64,000 nucleotides of DNA from Dyella_B acidisoli (GTDB lineage Bacteria > Pseudomonadota > Gammaproteobacteria > Xanthomonadales > Rhodanobacteraceae): positions 4,526,001 to 4,590,000 of the forward strand of contig NZ_CP064031.1 in the NCBI RefSeq assembly GCF_049532895.1, given 5' to 3'. A model generated the notes under the pieces. It worked only from the letters and a program-made list of their open reading frames with translations, did no database searches and had not been told where the DNA came from. The translations under genes were made by a program, and so were the position numbers. Numbering within the stretch: the stretch's first letter is position 1; each line of letters starts with the position of its first letter. Shown here piece after piece: positions 33,905-42,412 of the stretch.

Positions 33905-36334
33905 TTACTGCGCGTTCAACTTGACCTCACCCACCACGAATGAGGTTTCGTTGCCGTTGGTCCCTTTCTGCGTACCCGTGAACTTCAAGGTGAAGGTCTT
34001 GCCGATCAGCGAGCTGACGTTCACCGAATGGGACGCGTATCCCGAATTGGCATTGAGGTTGGAATACGTGGCAAGCGTGGTGGTGGTACTGCCGCTGATC
34101 GCCTGCACCTTCAATGTATCGATGGCCGACGATGAGGTCTGCGAAGTATCGATGTGCAACTGATAGGTCAACGTCGCCGTCGTATGTCCGGACGGAATGG
34201 TCACGGACTGCGACAAGGTATCCGTATGCGCGACGCTATAGCCATCCAGCCACATGAACCAATTGCCGGTGTACGGACTCTCGCCCGTGCAGTAGTCGGC
34301 ACTGCTGCTTTGGCTGCTGCAGAGTACGCCCGAGCTCGCCGTCCATGACGTGCCGTTGGTGAAGTCCGGATTGGCGATCACCTGCACGGAGCCACCACCG
34401 CCGCTGCTTACCGTTACCGACTGGCTGCTGCTGTTGCTGGCACCGGTGTTATCGGTCACCTTCAGCGTTACGGTGTAGGTACCAGCCGCGGTATAGGTAT
34501 GGCTGGGGCTGGCCGTGGTCGACGTGCCGCCATCACCAAAGGTCCAGGAGTATGCGTTGATGGTGCCGCCGCTATCCGTGGACGTGTTGGTGAAAGTCGC
34601 CGTCAGACCGCTCACGCTGTCCGTGAAGCTGGCAACAGGGCTGCCGCCGCCCGACGATCCACCACCCGCCAGGCTGCTGAACTGGCTGACGTTCACGCTA
34701 CCCCAGCCAGTGGTGTAGTCCCAACCGGTGCCGGCGGTTTCGCCACTGTTGTTGCCCGAGGTCACATCGTGGAACGCAGCGGCGTAGTTGCTCGATGACG
34801 ACTGCGCAACCTTGTAAAGCACCGGTGCCGCAAAGCCCAGGCTGGTGCCGTTGGCTTGCAACACATGCGCCCACATACCTACCGCCAGCGGAGCGGCAAG
34901 GCTGGTGCCGCCGATTTGCTGGTTAGCCTGGCCGTCCACGTAGACCAGCGCGCCGCTGTTCGGATCGGCGTCGAAGGCAATGTCGGGCACGCCACGATAC
35001 GTTTGGTTGGTGATGCCGGCCACGCCCTGCTGCCAGCTCGGAATCGGCTCGAACGTGCTAGGGCTGCCGCCGGTCGCGCCTTCGTTCGAGGCGAGCTCAT
35101 TCCACACTGTTTCGTTCTGCCAGGTGGTATTCGGGCTTGTGAACAGCTCGGTACCGCCCACCGCGGTGACATAGGCCGAACTGGCCGGCCAGCTTGGTGT
35201 GACGCCGCCGTTGCCGCATTCATCCGCGCCGGAGTCGCCCGACGAAACGAAGAATGTCTGGCCCTGCGCGACCGCCTGCTTGAAGGTGGTGTCGTTCGAG
35301 GCGGCAGCACCGCTCGACTGCGCAGAGGTTTCACACTCGCCAAGCGAGACGTCGATGGCCTTGAGAAGATTGTCCGAAACGACCAGGTTGTAGTCGGTTT
35401 GCAGACTGGCATCGGTCAGATCAGTAGCGACGTAGAAGTAGTACTTCGACACACCGGTGAACGCGATGATGTCCTGGCTATCCAGATCCCATTCGCCATC
35501 GCCGCTGGTGCTGGTGCCACTGGTGCTGCCTTTGTACGTCACCGCGACGCTCGGATACGTTGCAGCCAGATCGCTTGTGATATTGCTCATGCTGCCCGAA
35601 GACACCGAACCGACTGCTACGGACGTTACGTTTGCCATACCGCTGGCGCCGTAGTCCGCTGGGAAATCGGAGGGTGCGTGTCCAACCGCCGAGCCCGACG
35701 CCAGCGGATGTACGTTATTGCCGTGCACGACGTTGGGATTGAGCCGCTTCGCAAACACATGTGCCATGTGCACGTTCTGCATGCCTAGCACCGATTTGAC
35801 GATACCTTGCAGATTGCTGGGAATCTGTACGGGGCTGTTATTGGCAAAGGCATCCCGGCCTTCTTGTGTTTTCACATGCACGAAGGTGGTATTGAAGGCG
35901 GCCTGCGCGCTATCCGCGTGCCCGTCGGCCTCCACCAACGCACGATTGGGTGCGATCTTTACATTGGTAAAGCCGGCCTTGGTCAGGTAATCGGCCACTG
36001 CTTGCGCCTGCTCCGCCGTGGGTGCGTATTGCGCATTGAATTGCTCGGAGGTCAGTGGCTTGAAGCCGGGCTTTGCAATGTAGCTGTCGAGTTGCTGCTC
36101 GTTACGCAGTTTCAGCGTAACCACCGCGTGCATCGGATGCGAAAACTCCAAAGCCCCCACAACGCGATCGGTGCTACGCAAGCTGACGGCGGGATGGAGG
36201 TTGACCATGGCGGCAGTGCTCGCCGCTGCGATGTTGCCTGCGTCCGGTAGTGGCTTCGCCTGCACGTAAACAGCGTTGACCGCAACCAGACCCAATGCAA
36301 CAAGCATGGCCTTGTGACGAAAACGGCTAAACAT
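33905..36334 (-). CDS. Secreted sedolisin (S53 family) protease with PKD domain
   Basis: An 809-residue exported acid serine-carboxyl protease. Signal peptide to about residue 26; pro-kumamolisin activation domain about 45-190; catalytic domain about 215-555 with Glu281 and Asp285 (EWDLD), oxyanion Asp367 (SSGDSG) and nucleophile Ser478 (GGTSLAAP). Asp residues in FHDVTSG and GWDYTTGWG fit the calcium site. A Gly/Ser linker leads to a PKD domain (about 566-644), then a C-terminal beta-sandwich-like region to 809. All catalytic residues are present. A multidomain secreted protease is a plausible client of the Xps system encoded nearby. Confidence 0.93.
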   Translation of the reverse strand: MFSRFRHKAMLVALGLVAVNAVYVQAKPLPDAGNIAAASTAAMVNLHPAVSLRSTDRVVGALEFSHPMHAVVTLKLRNEQQLDSYIAKPGFKPLTSEQFNAQYAPTAEQAQAVADYLTKAGFTNVKIAPNRALVEADGHADSAQAAFNTTFVHVKTQEGRDAFANNSPVQIPSNLQGIVKSVLGMQNVHMAHVFAKRLNPNVVHGNNVHPLASGSAVGHAPSDFPADYGASGMANVTSVAVGSVSSGSMSNITSDLAATYPSVAVTYKGSTSGTSTSGDGEWDLDSQDIIAFTGVSKYYFYVATDLTDASLQTDYNLVVSDNLLKAIDVSLGECETSAQSSGAAASNDTTFKQAVAQGQTFFVSSGDSGADECGNGGVTPSWPASSAYVTAVGGTELFTSPNTTWQNETVWNELASNEGATGGSPSTFEPIPSWQQGVAGITNQTYRGVPDIAFDADPNSGALVYVDGQANQQIGGTSLAAPLAVGMWAHVLQANGTSLGFAAPVLYKVAQSSSSNYAAAFHDVTSGNNSGETAGTGWDYTTGWGSVNVSQFSSLAGGGSSGGGSPVASFTDSVSGLTATFTNTSTDSGGTINAYSWTFGDGGTSTTASPSHTYTAAGTYTVTLKVTDNTGASNSSSQSVTVSSGGGGSVQVIANPDFTNGTSWTASSGVLCSSQSSSADYCTGESPYTGNWFMWLDGYSVAHTDTLSQSVTIPSGHTTATLTYQLHIDTSQTSSSAIDTLKVQAISGSTTTTLATYSNLNANSGYASHSVNVSSLIGKTFTLKFTGTQKGTNGNETSFVVGEVKLNAQ

Positions 36335-37009
36335 ATCTCACTCCCCAGGATTGTTGAGCACGAGCGAACCTTCTGAGGTCGCGCGTACCTCATGACAGTG
36401 AATGTCGCGCTCATACGCGACGCCGTTGGAACAATGCTGCGCTTGCGATCCCCGAGCACCGGCGTGCTGCTGCTCCCCCTGCGCTCCCGTTGCGGGCAGT
36501 GCCGATTGCAGCGCTCAAGCGATGCATCCCCAAGAAAGCCCGCATCGCTACGGAATCATTCGCCGCTCATTCCATGCAGCGAATGTTTTCGAAAGTATCG
36601 AGCGAAAAATTCAGCGTCAAGCAGACGAGGTGGAACTGCATCGCAGAAAGCGTGCATACGCGAAATTCACCATACTCGATATGCTTTCTCTATCGTTTGA
36701 ACTCGCCTGCTTCGCCTGAGGACATCTGCGTTTCATTGCGCGGCTATCAAAGAAACCTCTATCGGAGCCGACAAGCAGGCTCTGCATTGCACTCCTTCCG
36801 CCGGACTGTGCGTGCAAAATCTTCCCAGCACATCGATTCACGCCATAAACAGGACTAATCGTTGCACGCCCTTATGTCACCGCGCTGCAACTATTTGCGG
36901 AAATATGTGCACTGTTTCTTCACGTTTGCACGATCCAATTTGTTGTTTGTTCCATCACACGTGTGAAACACGCACTTACAAGCATGAATGCCCGCTAACG
37001 CATGAACAT
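36335..37009. other. 675-bp gap without a convincing gene
   Basis: Lies upstream of the S53 protease gene and downstream of the ArsR gene, both minus strand. Composition from about 36560 to 36980 is clearly AT-richer than the surroundings. Short frames exist on both strands, but none has a recognisable product or a good ribosome binding site. It must hold the protease promoter; I could not identify -35/-10 boxes with confidence. It could include a regulatory RNA or decayed gene. Confidence 0.5.
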
Positions 37010-37708
37010 TCACGGATCGATACGCACACCGAGTGCGGCGAGTCTGCGCAAGCCATCCGGCGTCGGCAGCAAGGCGCGATTGCGTGGCGCACGTCGCAAC
37101 CAACCCGCATCGAGCATGGCGCTGGTGATGGCAACACCCAGTGCGCCGCCCAAATGCAGGCGACGCTCCGTCCAATCCAGGCAGCCGCGTCCATGCAGAT
37201 GCAGCAACTGTTGCGTCGATGCTGCTTGCCAACCGGCGTGCACCAAGGCGTCAGCAGCCTCGGGAAGCAGACACATGCCATCGCTGTTTGCACGCAACCA
37301 TCCGCGATGCAGCCACGCTTCGCACAGCGCAACACCGAGTTGTCCAGCGAGATGGCGATAACAGGTGCGTGCACGGCACAGCATGGGGTCTCGTGGAGCG
37401 GTCTTGGGTGTCACGCGAGTGGCATGTGGCAAAGCCATGGCTTCCAACCATGCCGCCACATCGTCGTTGGCCAAGCGGAAATAGCGGTGACGCCCCTGTT
37501 CGTGCAGGCCAAGCAAGCCGCCATCGAGCAGCCGCTTCAGGTGCGCACTGGCCGTTGCGGCGCTCACCCCTGCAATTTCGGCCAGTTCACCAGCTGGGCG
37601 CATCGTGCCATCCATCAGCGCAAGCAGAATCGCAGCGCGCGCCGGCTCGGCCAGCATCGCGCCCAATTCAGCCAACTGGTAACGGTTGAGCGGGCTTGCA
37701 TCGTTCAT
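37010..37708 (-). CDS. ArsR-family regulator with C-terminal domain
   Basis: A 232-residue protein. The N-terminal winged helix (about residues 10-85) contains PARAAILLALMDG and the recognition helix AGVSAATASAHLKRL. An additional C-terminal domain of about 130 residues begins MLCRARTCYRHLAGQLG. Its Cys-x5-Cys-x2-His spacing might bind metal or sense redox, which is speculative. The start at 37708 (ATG) is preferred over GTG at 37714. It lies 26 nt from the LysR gene on the same strand. No target gene is apparent. Confidence 0.8.
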   Translation of the reverse strand: MNDASPLNRYQLAELGAMLAEPARAAILLALMDGTMRPAGELAEIAGVSAATASAHLKRLLDGGLLGLHEQGRHRYFRLANDDVAAWLEAMALPHATRVTPKTAPRDPMLCRARTCYRHLAGQLGVALCEAWLHRGWLRANSDGMCLLPEAADALVHAGWQAASTQQLLHLHGRGCLDWTERRLHLGGALGVAITSAMLDAGWLRRAPRNRALLPTPDGLRRLAALGVRIDP

Positions 37709-37734
37709 GGGCACAGTCTAGCTGCCATGTATCG

Positions 37735-38685
37735 TCAACGTTTCGTTGGCGCTCGAAGCGAGCGTGCTTGAGCTCGCTTCTTGGTCGACACGGCGGACGT
37801 GGCGTAGTCGATCAGCGCCGTGGCGAGATGGTCGTACAGCGCACGCATAAGCGCGCTACGACGCAAGTCCTCATGCATGGCCACCCATGTATCCATATGC
37901 AATTCAAAGCTGTCTGCCAATACGCGGAGCAATGCGGGATCGCGCTGCGCGATGCCGCACTGGCAAATGGCGAGTCCGTAACCTGCGCGCAGCGCGGCCA
38001 ACGCGGCAAGATCGTTGTCCGTGCGCAATGCAAAGTGCTCACGTGTATAGGGCAAGCTTGCCGGCCGCATGCTGCGGATATAGGCCGTTTCACGGTCGAA
38101 ACCGATCAGCGTGTGCTCAGCGAGATCCGCCAACGCTTTTGGACGTCCGTGCGTTGCCACATAGCTCTTGTGCGCATACATGCCCATCGCGATCTTGCCG
38201 ATGTTTCTTGCAACCAGCGCATCCTGGGTAGGGCGGCCCATGCGGATGGCGATGTCAGCGTCGCGACGAAGCAGGTTTTCCATTTGATTGGAAAGGGAGA
38301 GTTCGATCACTACATCGGGATGCGCCTGACGGAATGCCGCAAGCATGGGCGGCAGAACCTCCACGCCCATCATGTCGCTGGCGGCAATGCGTACCACGCC
38401 GGAGATCGTGTCGTGGCGCGTGGCCGCTGCACGCTTCAGCGCGGCTGACGCCGATGCCATCGCTTGCGCATGCGGCAGCAAGGCATGCGCCAGGTCGGTA
38501 GGCGACAGGCCCTGCGGTGAGCGGGCGAATAGCGATACGCCCAGCGTTTCTTCCAGCTCGCGGATATGCCGCCCCAGGCTGGGCTGCGTCATGCCCAGCA
38601 TGCGCGCCGCGCCAGACAGGCTTCCTTCGCGCATGACCGCAAGGAAGGACCGGTACAACTCCCAGCCGGGTTCTTGGGTAGCCAT
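37735..38685 (-). CDS. LysR-family transcriptional regulator
   Basis: A 316-residue LTTR. N-terminal helix-turn-helix (about residues 10-68, with GSLSGAARMLGMTQPSLGRHI) and a C-terminal effector-binding domain. The C-terminus is unusually basic (KKRAQARSLRAPTKR). It is divergent from the epimerase/reductase gene, which it probably controls. Inverted repeats at 38684-38697 and 38715-38733 lie in the shared promoter. Confidence 0.9.
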   Translation of the reverse strand: MATQEPGWELYRSFLAVMREGSLSGAARMLGMTQPSLGRHIRELEETLGVSLFARSPQGLSPTDLAHALLPHAQAMASASAALKRAAATRHDTISGVVRIAASDMMGVEVLPPMLAAFRQAHPDVVIELSLSNQMENLLRRDADIAIRMGRPTQDALVARNIGKIAMGMYAHKSYVATHGRPKALADLAEHTLIGFDRETAYIRSMRPASLPYTREHFALRTDNDLAALAALRAGYGLAICQCGIAQRDPALLRVLADSFELHMDTWVAMHEDLRRSALMRALYDHLATALIDYATSAVSTKKRAQARSLRAPTKR

Positions 38686-38733
38686 ACATATTTGTATAGC
38701 AGATCTACATCATTAGGCAATTTTCTTTTGCCT
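38684..38733. promoter_or_regulatory. Candidate LysR binding sites
   Basis: Two inverted repeats in the 90-nt divergent gap: ataca-tatt-tgtat (38684-38697), overlapping the LysR start codon, and aggcaa-N7-ttgcct (38715-38733). The second has the length and dyad form usual for LTTR recognition sites; the first could be the regulatory half. Confidence 0.45.
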
Positions 38734-38775
38734 GGAGCAGGGCCAGACTTTCTCCATCCCACGGAGGTCGAAGTC

Positions 38776-39723
38776 ATGCATACATCTCGAACAGTATTAG
38801 TGATTGGCGCCAACGGCGGCATCGGCCGTGAAACCTGCCTGGCATTGAAAAGGCATGGCTGGCAGGTGCGTGCCCTGGTGCGAAACGTGCCAACCGAGCA
38901 ACACGGCATCACCTGGATCCAGGGCGATGCGATGCAGCGTGCGGATGTGCTCGCAGCCGCCAGCGGCGTGGACGTGATCGTGCACGCGGTGAATCCGCCC
39001 GGCTATCGCGATTGGGACACGCTTGTGCTGCCAATGCTGGACAACACGATCGAAGCCGCCAAGACAGCCCACGCACGCATCGTGTTACCGGGCACGGTCT
39101 ACAACTTTGGTCCCGATGCGTTTCCATTGGTACGTGAGGATTCACCGCAGCATCCTCAGACGCGCAAGGGTGAGATTCGCGCAGAAATGGAGCGTCGTCT
39201 GGCCGAGGCCACACATGTCGGCGTGCGCACGCTGATCCTACGTTGCGGTGACTTCATCGGGCCGCACGCGGGCAACAACTGGTTCGGGCAAGGTTTGGTG
39301 CAACCCGGCAAGCCAGTCACGACGCTTCGCTACCCTGCGGATTACGCGCATCATCATGCATGGGCTTATCTGCCCGATGTAGCGGAAACAATCGCCAAGC
39401 TACTTGGGCGTGAGCATGCGCTGGCCGATTTCGACGTCTACAACTTCGGTGGCTATTGGGTGGATGGCCATGCGATGGCAGATGCAGTTCGCCGCGCGAC
39501 CAACAACCCGCGCATCGCGCTTGGCCGCTTCCCCTGGTGGCTGACTGCACTGGCCGCGCCGTTCATGGAAACGCTGCGCGAGCTGCGCAAGATGCGTTAT
39601 CTATGGAAAGAAACGGTCCAGCTGGATGATGCCAAGTTGGTGGCGTTTCTCGGTGAGCAACCTTACACGCCGATTGATAAGGCGTTGCACGCGACGTTGG
39701 TCGGTCTTGGTTGTGTGAAGTGA
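38776..39723 (+). CDS. NAD-dependent epimerase/dehydratase-like reductase (SDR)
   Basis: A 315-residue extended/atypical short-chain dehydrogenase. The N-terminal dinucleotide motif is GANGGIG (about residues 10-16). YNFGPDAFP in place of a canonical YxxxK, and the later YPADYAHHHAWAYLPDVAE, resemble nucleoside-diphosphate-sugar epimerase homologues. Substrate not known. The start at 38776 has GGAGG at 38763-38767. Divergent LysR regulator suggests inducible expression. Confidence 0.82.
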   Translation: MHTSRTVLVIGANGGIGRETCLALKRHGWQVRALVRNVPTEQHGITWIQGDAMQRADVLAAASGVDVIVHAVNPPGYRDWDTLVLPMLDNTIEAAKTAHARIVLPGTVYNFGPDAFPLVREDSPQHPQTRKGEIRAEMERRLAEATHVGVRTLILRCGDFIGPHAGNNWFGQGLVQPGKPVTTLRYPADYAHHHAWAYLPDVAETIAKLLGREHALADFDVYNFGGYWVDGHAMADAVRRATNNPRIALGRFPWWLTALAAPFMETLRELRKMRYLWKETVQLDDAKLVAFLGEQPYTPIDKALHATLVGLGCVK

Positions 39724-39747
39724 CTCCATCTTTGCCGCAATTCGTAG

Positions 39748-39785
39748 GTTGGGTTACCCCGGACTTGATCCGGGGGTAACCCAAC
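39748..39785. repeat. Palindromic repeat family A variant
   Basis: A hairpin of about 16 bp (gttgggttaccccgga and tccgggggtaacccaac, one bulged G) with a short loop, sharing the gttgggtta/taacccaac ends of family A but with a different centre (ccccgga). Located between the convergent epimerase and hrpB genes, ending 3 nt before the hrpB stop. Confidence 0.7.
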
Positions 39786-39788
39786 GAA

Positions 39789-42290
39789 CTATGTTCCTCT
39801 TGGCTTCGCGCGATGCGTCGGCGTAGCAGTCCAGGGATCGTCCGGCCACGGATGTTTGGGGTAACGCCCTTTCAGCTCCTTCTTCACTTCCGGATACGTA
39901 CGCTCCCAGAATCCGTGCAGATCCTGCGTAACCTGGATCGGACGCCCCGCGGGCGACAACAGGTGCAGCGTGACCGGAACGCGTCCTCCAGCCACACGTG
40001 GCGTGTCGGCCAGGCCGAACAGTTCCTGCAGCTTCACGGCCAGCACTGGCGGCTCGCCTGGGCTGTATTCGAGGCGGCGCGTTTGTCCGCTAGGCACGGT
40101 CAAGCTGTCAGGCGCCTGGGCATCGAGGTGCTTACGCTGCTCGTAGTCGAACAAGGCGGCGAGTGCCTGGGAAAGCTCATCTTCCGACAGCGCATCGAGT
40201 TTGCGCTTGGTTTGTAGATACGGTGCCAGCCAGTTTTCCAGGGTTTCCAGCAAATGCGTGTCTGATACATCCGGCAGCCCAAGTTCTGGCATCCACGCGC
40301 GCAGCGATTGCATGCGCAAGCGAAGGCGGCGCGCAGATTCGCTCCAAGGCAGTGCGTCGAGACCGCGTTGGCGAACCGCAGCAAGCAAGGCAGGGACGGC
40401 ATCTTCCGGCTGCACCGGAACGCTGCGGCGCTCCAACACGATGGCGGCGAAGCGTCTTTCCTCGAAGGCTTCCACTGCAGCGCGCTCTTCGTTCCAACGC
40501 ACGTTGCGCACGCGCTGGAATTGTCCGGAATAGTCTTCTTCCAACACACGTGGATCGAGCGGCGCCGCGGCGAATATCAAGCTGTCGCGTGCTTCATGTC
40601 GAAGATCCAGCACGACCAGCCACGGCTCACCCAGCAGTGCAGTCTGTTCGTGCAAACGCGCGCCGCGGCCGTTGGCGAGGGTGTAGCGCAACGGATTGCT
40701 TTCATCCTGACGCGCGATGCGATCGGGAAAGGCATGCAACAACAGATCGCCGACAGCATGACTGTGCGGTACACCGCTAGCGGAGCTGCGCACACCCAGC
40801 CGCTGACGCCAGCCTTTGCTGGCTTGTTCAACAGCAGCCAGTGCACCTGCATCCGCGCCATAGCTGGAACCGGTCGCACTGCGCCGGTCCCGCCATGCAT
40901 GCAGCGCCGTAACACGCGCGCGAAAATCATCGATACGCGCTTGCTCGCCGCGCAGCGGGGAACGAGCTTCCATCAGCGCGAGCAAATCCGCCACCAGCGC
41001 ATGCAAGGTTTCCGGCGCGCGCAGTGCAGCAGCGCCAAGACGCGGCGTTGCGCCGAGTTCCAGCATGCGGCGGCCCAATGCAGTAATGCGACCTTGCGCA
41101 TCGAGTGCACCAAGCCGCACCAGCAATTCGCGCGCTTGCGCCAGGGCGCCGGCAGGCGGTGGATCGAGCCAAGGCAACTCTGCGCTGCCCCATGCCGCCA
41201 ACTCCAATGCAAGTCCCGACAATTCCGCCTGCATGATTTCCGCCGTGCGTGAAGCATCCAAGCGACGGCTTTGCGGCCATAGACGGTAAGCCGCACCTTC
41301 CGCGACACGTCCCGCACGTCCTGCGCGTTGATCAGCGGAGGCCTGCGAAATGTTCACCGCCTCTAACCGTGTGAAGCCGGAGTTCGGATCAAAGCGTGGC
41401 TCTCGCGCCAAACCCGTATCGATCACGGCACGGATACCTGGCAACGTCACGCTGGATTCGGCCACGTTGGTGGCCAGCACGATGCGACGCATGCCCTCTT
41501 CTGCTGGCGCCAACGCAAGCTGCTGCTCGGCCAGTGAGAGCTCGCCGTGCAGCGCGACGACCTCAAGATCATCGCGTTGCAGCGCCTGCATCATGCCTTG
41601 CACACGCGCAATTTCGCGGCGGCCTGGCAAGAACGCGAGCACATCGCCTGGATTTTCTTCCAGCGCCTGTCGTGCAACGCGCACCAGATGCTGCTCCGTG
41701 CTTTCCTGCGTACGCGCAGGTGGATATTCAATGCGTACCGGAAAGCTTCGCCCCGGACTGCTGATACGCGGCGCATCCAACCATTGCGCAATGCGTTCGC
41801 CATCGAGCGTGGCCGACATCACCACGATGCGCAGATCCGGTCGCAAGGTGTGCTGGATATCCAGTGCTAACGCAGCACCAAGGTCACCGGCCAGATGCCG
41901 CTCATGGAATTCGTCGAACAGGATCGCACCGATGCCGGTGAGTTCGGGGTCGTCCTGGATCAACCGTGTGAGAATGCCTTCGGTCACCACTTCGATGCGC
42001 GTGGCTGCACTCACGCGTGATTCGAAGCGGATCCGATAACCCACCGTTTGGCCAACCTGCTCGCCCAACTGCTGCGCCATGAACTGCGCCGCTGCGCGCG
42101 CGGCGATGCGGCGCGGTTCCAGCATCACGATTTTCTTGCCTTCGAGCCACGCTTCGTTGCACAACGCCAGCGGTACCTGCGTAGTTTTGCCGGCACCGGG
42201 CGGGGCTTCCAACACCAGGCGTGGCTGTGCGGCCAGTGAGGCGCGGATGTCAGGCAGTAATGGGGTGATCGGAAACAAAGGCGCATTCAT
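39789..42290 (-). CDS. hrpB: ATP-dependent DExH-box helicase HrpB
   Basis: An 833-residue SF2 RNA helicase-like protein. Motif I GAGKT (residues 32-36), motif II DEFH (126-129), SAT in VVMSATLDG, and motif VI region QRAGRAGRV. HA2 and HrpB-specific C-terminal domains follow, ending GRYPKHPWPDDPWTA, the typical HrpB tail. Full length. The start at 42290 (MNAPLFPITPLLPDI) is chosen; a frame to 42401 would run into repeat DNA. The biological role in proteobacteria is poorly known; in Xanthomonas HrpB-type helicases affect mRNA processing. Confidence 0.93.
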   Translation of the reverse strand: MNAPLFPITPLLPDIRASLAAQPRLVLEAPPGAGKTTQVPLALCNEAWLEGKKIVMLEPRRIAARAAAQFMAQQLGEQVGQTVGYRIRFESRVSAATRIEVVTEGILTRLIQDDPELTGIGAILFDEFHERHLAGDLGAALALDIQHTLRPDLRIVVMSATLDGERIAQWLDAPRISSPGRSFPVRIEYPPARTQESTEQHLVRVARQALEENPGDVLAFLPGRREIARVQGMMQALQRDDLEVVALHGELSLAEQQLALAPAEEGMRRIVLATNVAESSVTLPGIRAVIDTGLAREPRFDPNSGFTRLEAVNISQASADQRAGRAGRVAEGAAYRLWPQSRRLDASRTAEIMQAELSGLALELAAWGSAELPWLDPPPAGALAQARELLVRLGALDAQGRITALGRRMLELGATPRLGAAALRAPETLHALVADLLALMEARSPLRGEQARIDDFRARVTALHAWRDRRSATGSSYGADAGALAAVEQASKGWRQRLGVRSSASGVPHSHAVGDLLLHAFPDRIARQDESNPLRYTLANGRGARLHEQTALLGEPWLVVLDLRHEARDSLIFAAAPLDPRVLEEDYSGQFQRVRNVRWNEERAAVEAFEERRFAAIVLERRSVPVQPEDAVPALLAAVRQRGLDALPWSESARRLRLRMQSLRAWMPELGLPDVSDTHLLETLENWLAPYLQTKRKLDALSEDELSQALAALFDYEQRKHLDAQAPDSLTVPSGQTRRLEYSPGEPPVLAVKLQELFGLADTPRVAGGRVPVTLHLLSPAGRPIQVTQDLHGFWERTYPEVKKELKGRYPKHPWPDDPWTATPTHRAKPRGT

Positions 42291-42339
42291 GCGCACGATG
42301 ATAGTGGCCGAGTCAACCCCAGCCCAACAGCAAAGGCGC

Positions 42340-42410
42340 GTAGGCTGGAGTACCAACCCCAGCAGTGCCATCGATGTGCATCTCGATGTTGGGGTTTGCA
42401 CCCCAACCTA
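42340..42410. repeat. Palindromic repeat family B, copy 2
   Basis: A diverged copy: gtaggctggagtaccaaccc at the left and gttggggtttgcaccccaac plus ctat at the right. Ends 2-3 nt before the xpsD stop codon, so it lies exactly at the end of the xps operon and upstream of hrpB. Confidence 0.7.
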
Positions 42411-42412
42411 TG

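Noticed and set aside
34856..35788. 310-codon plus-strand frame
   Set aside because: Antisense to the S53 protease, whose catalytic residues are all present.
36812..37771. 319-codon plus-strand frame
   Set aside because: Mostly antisense to the ArsR gene; no domain and no ribosome site.
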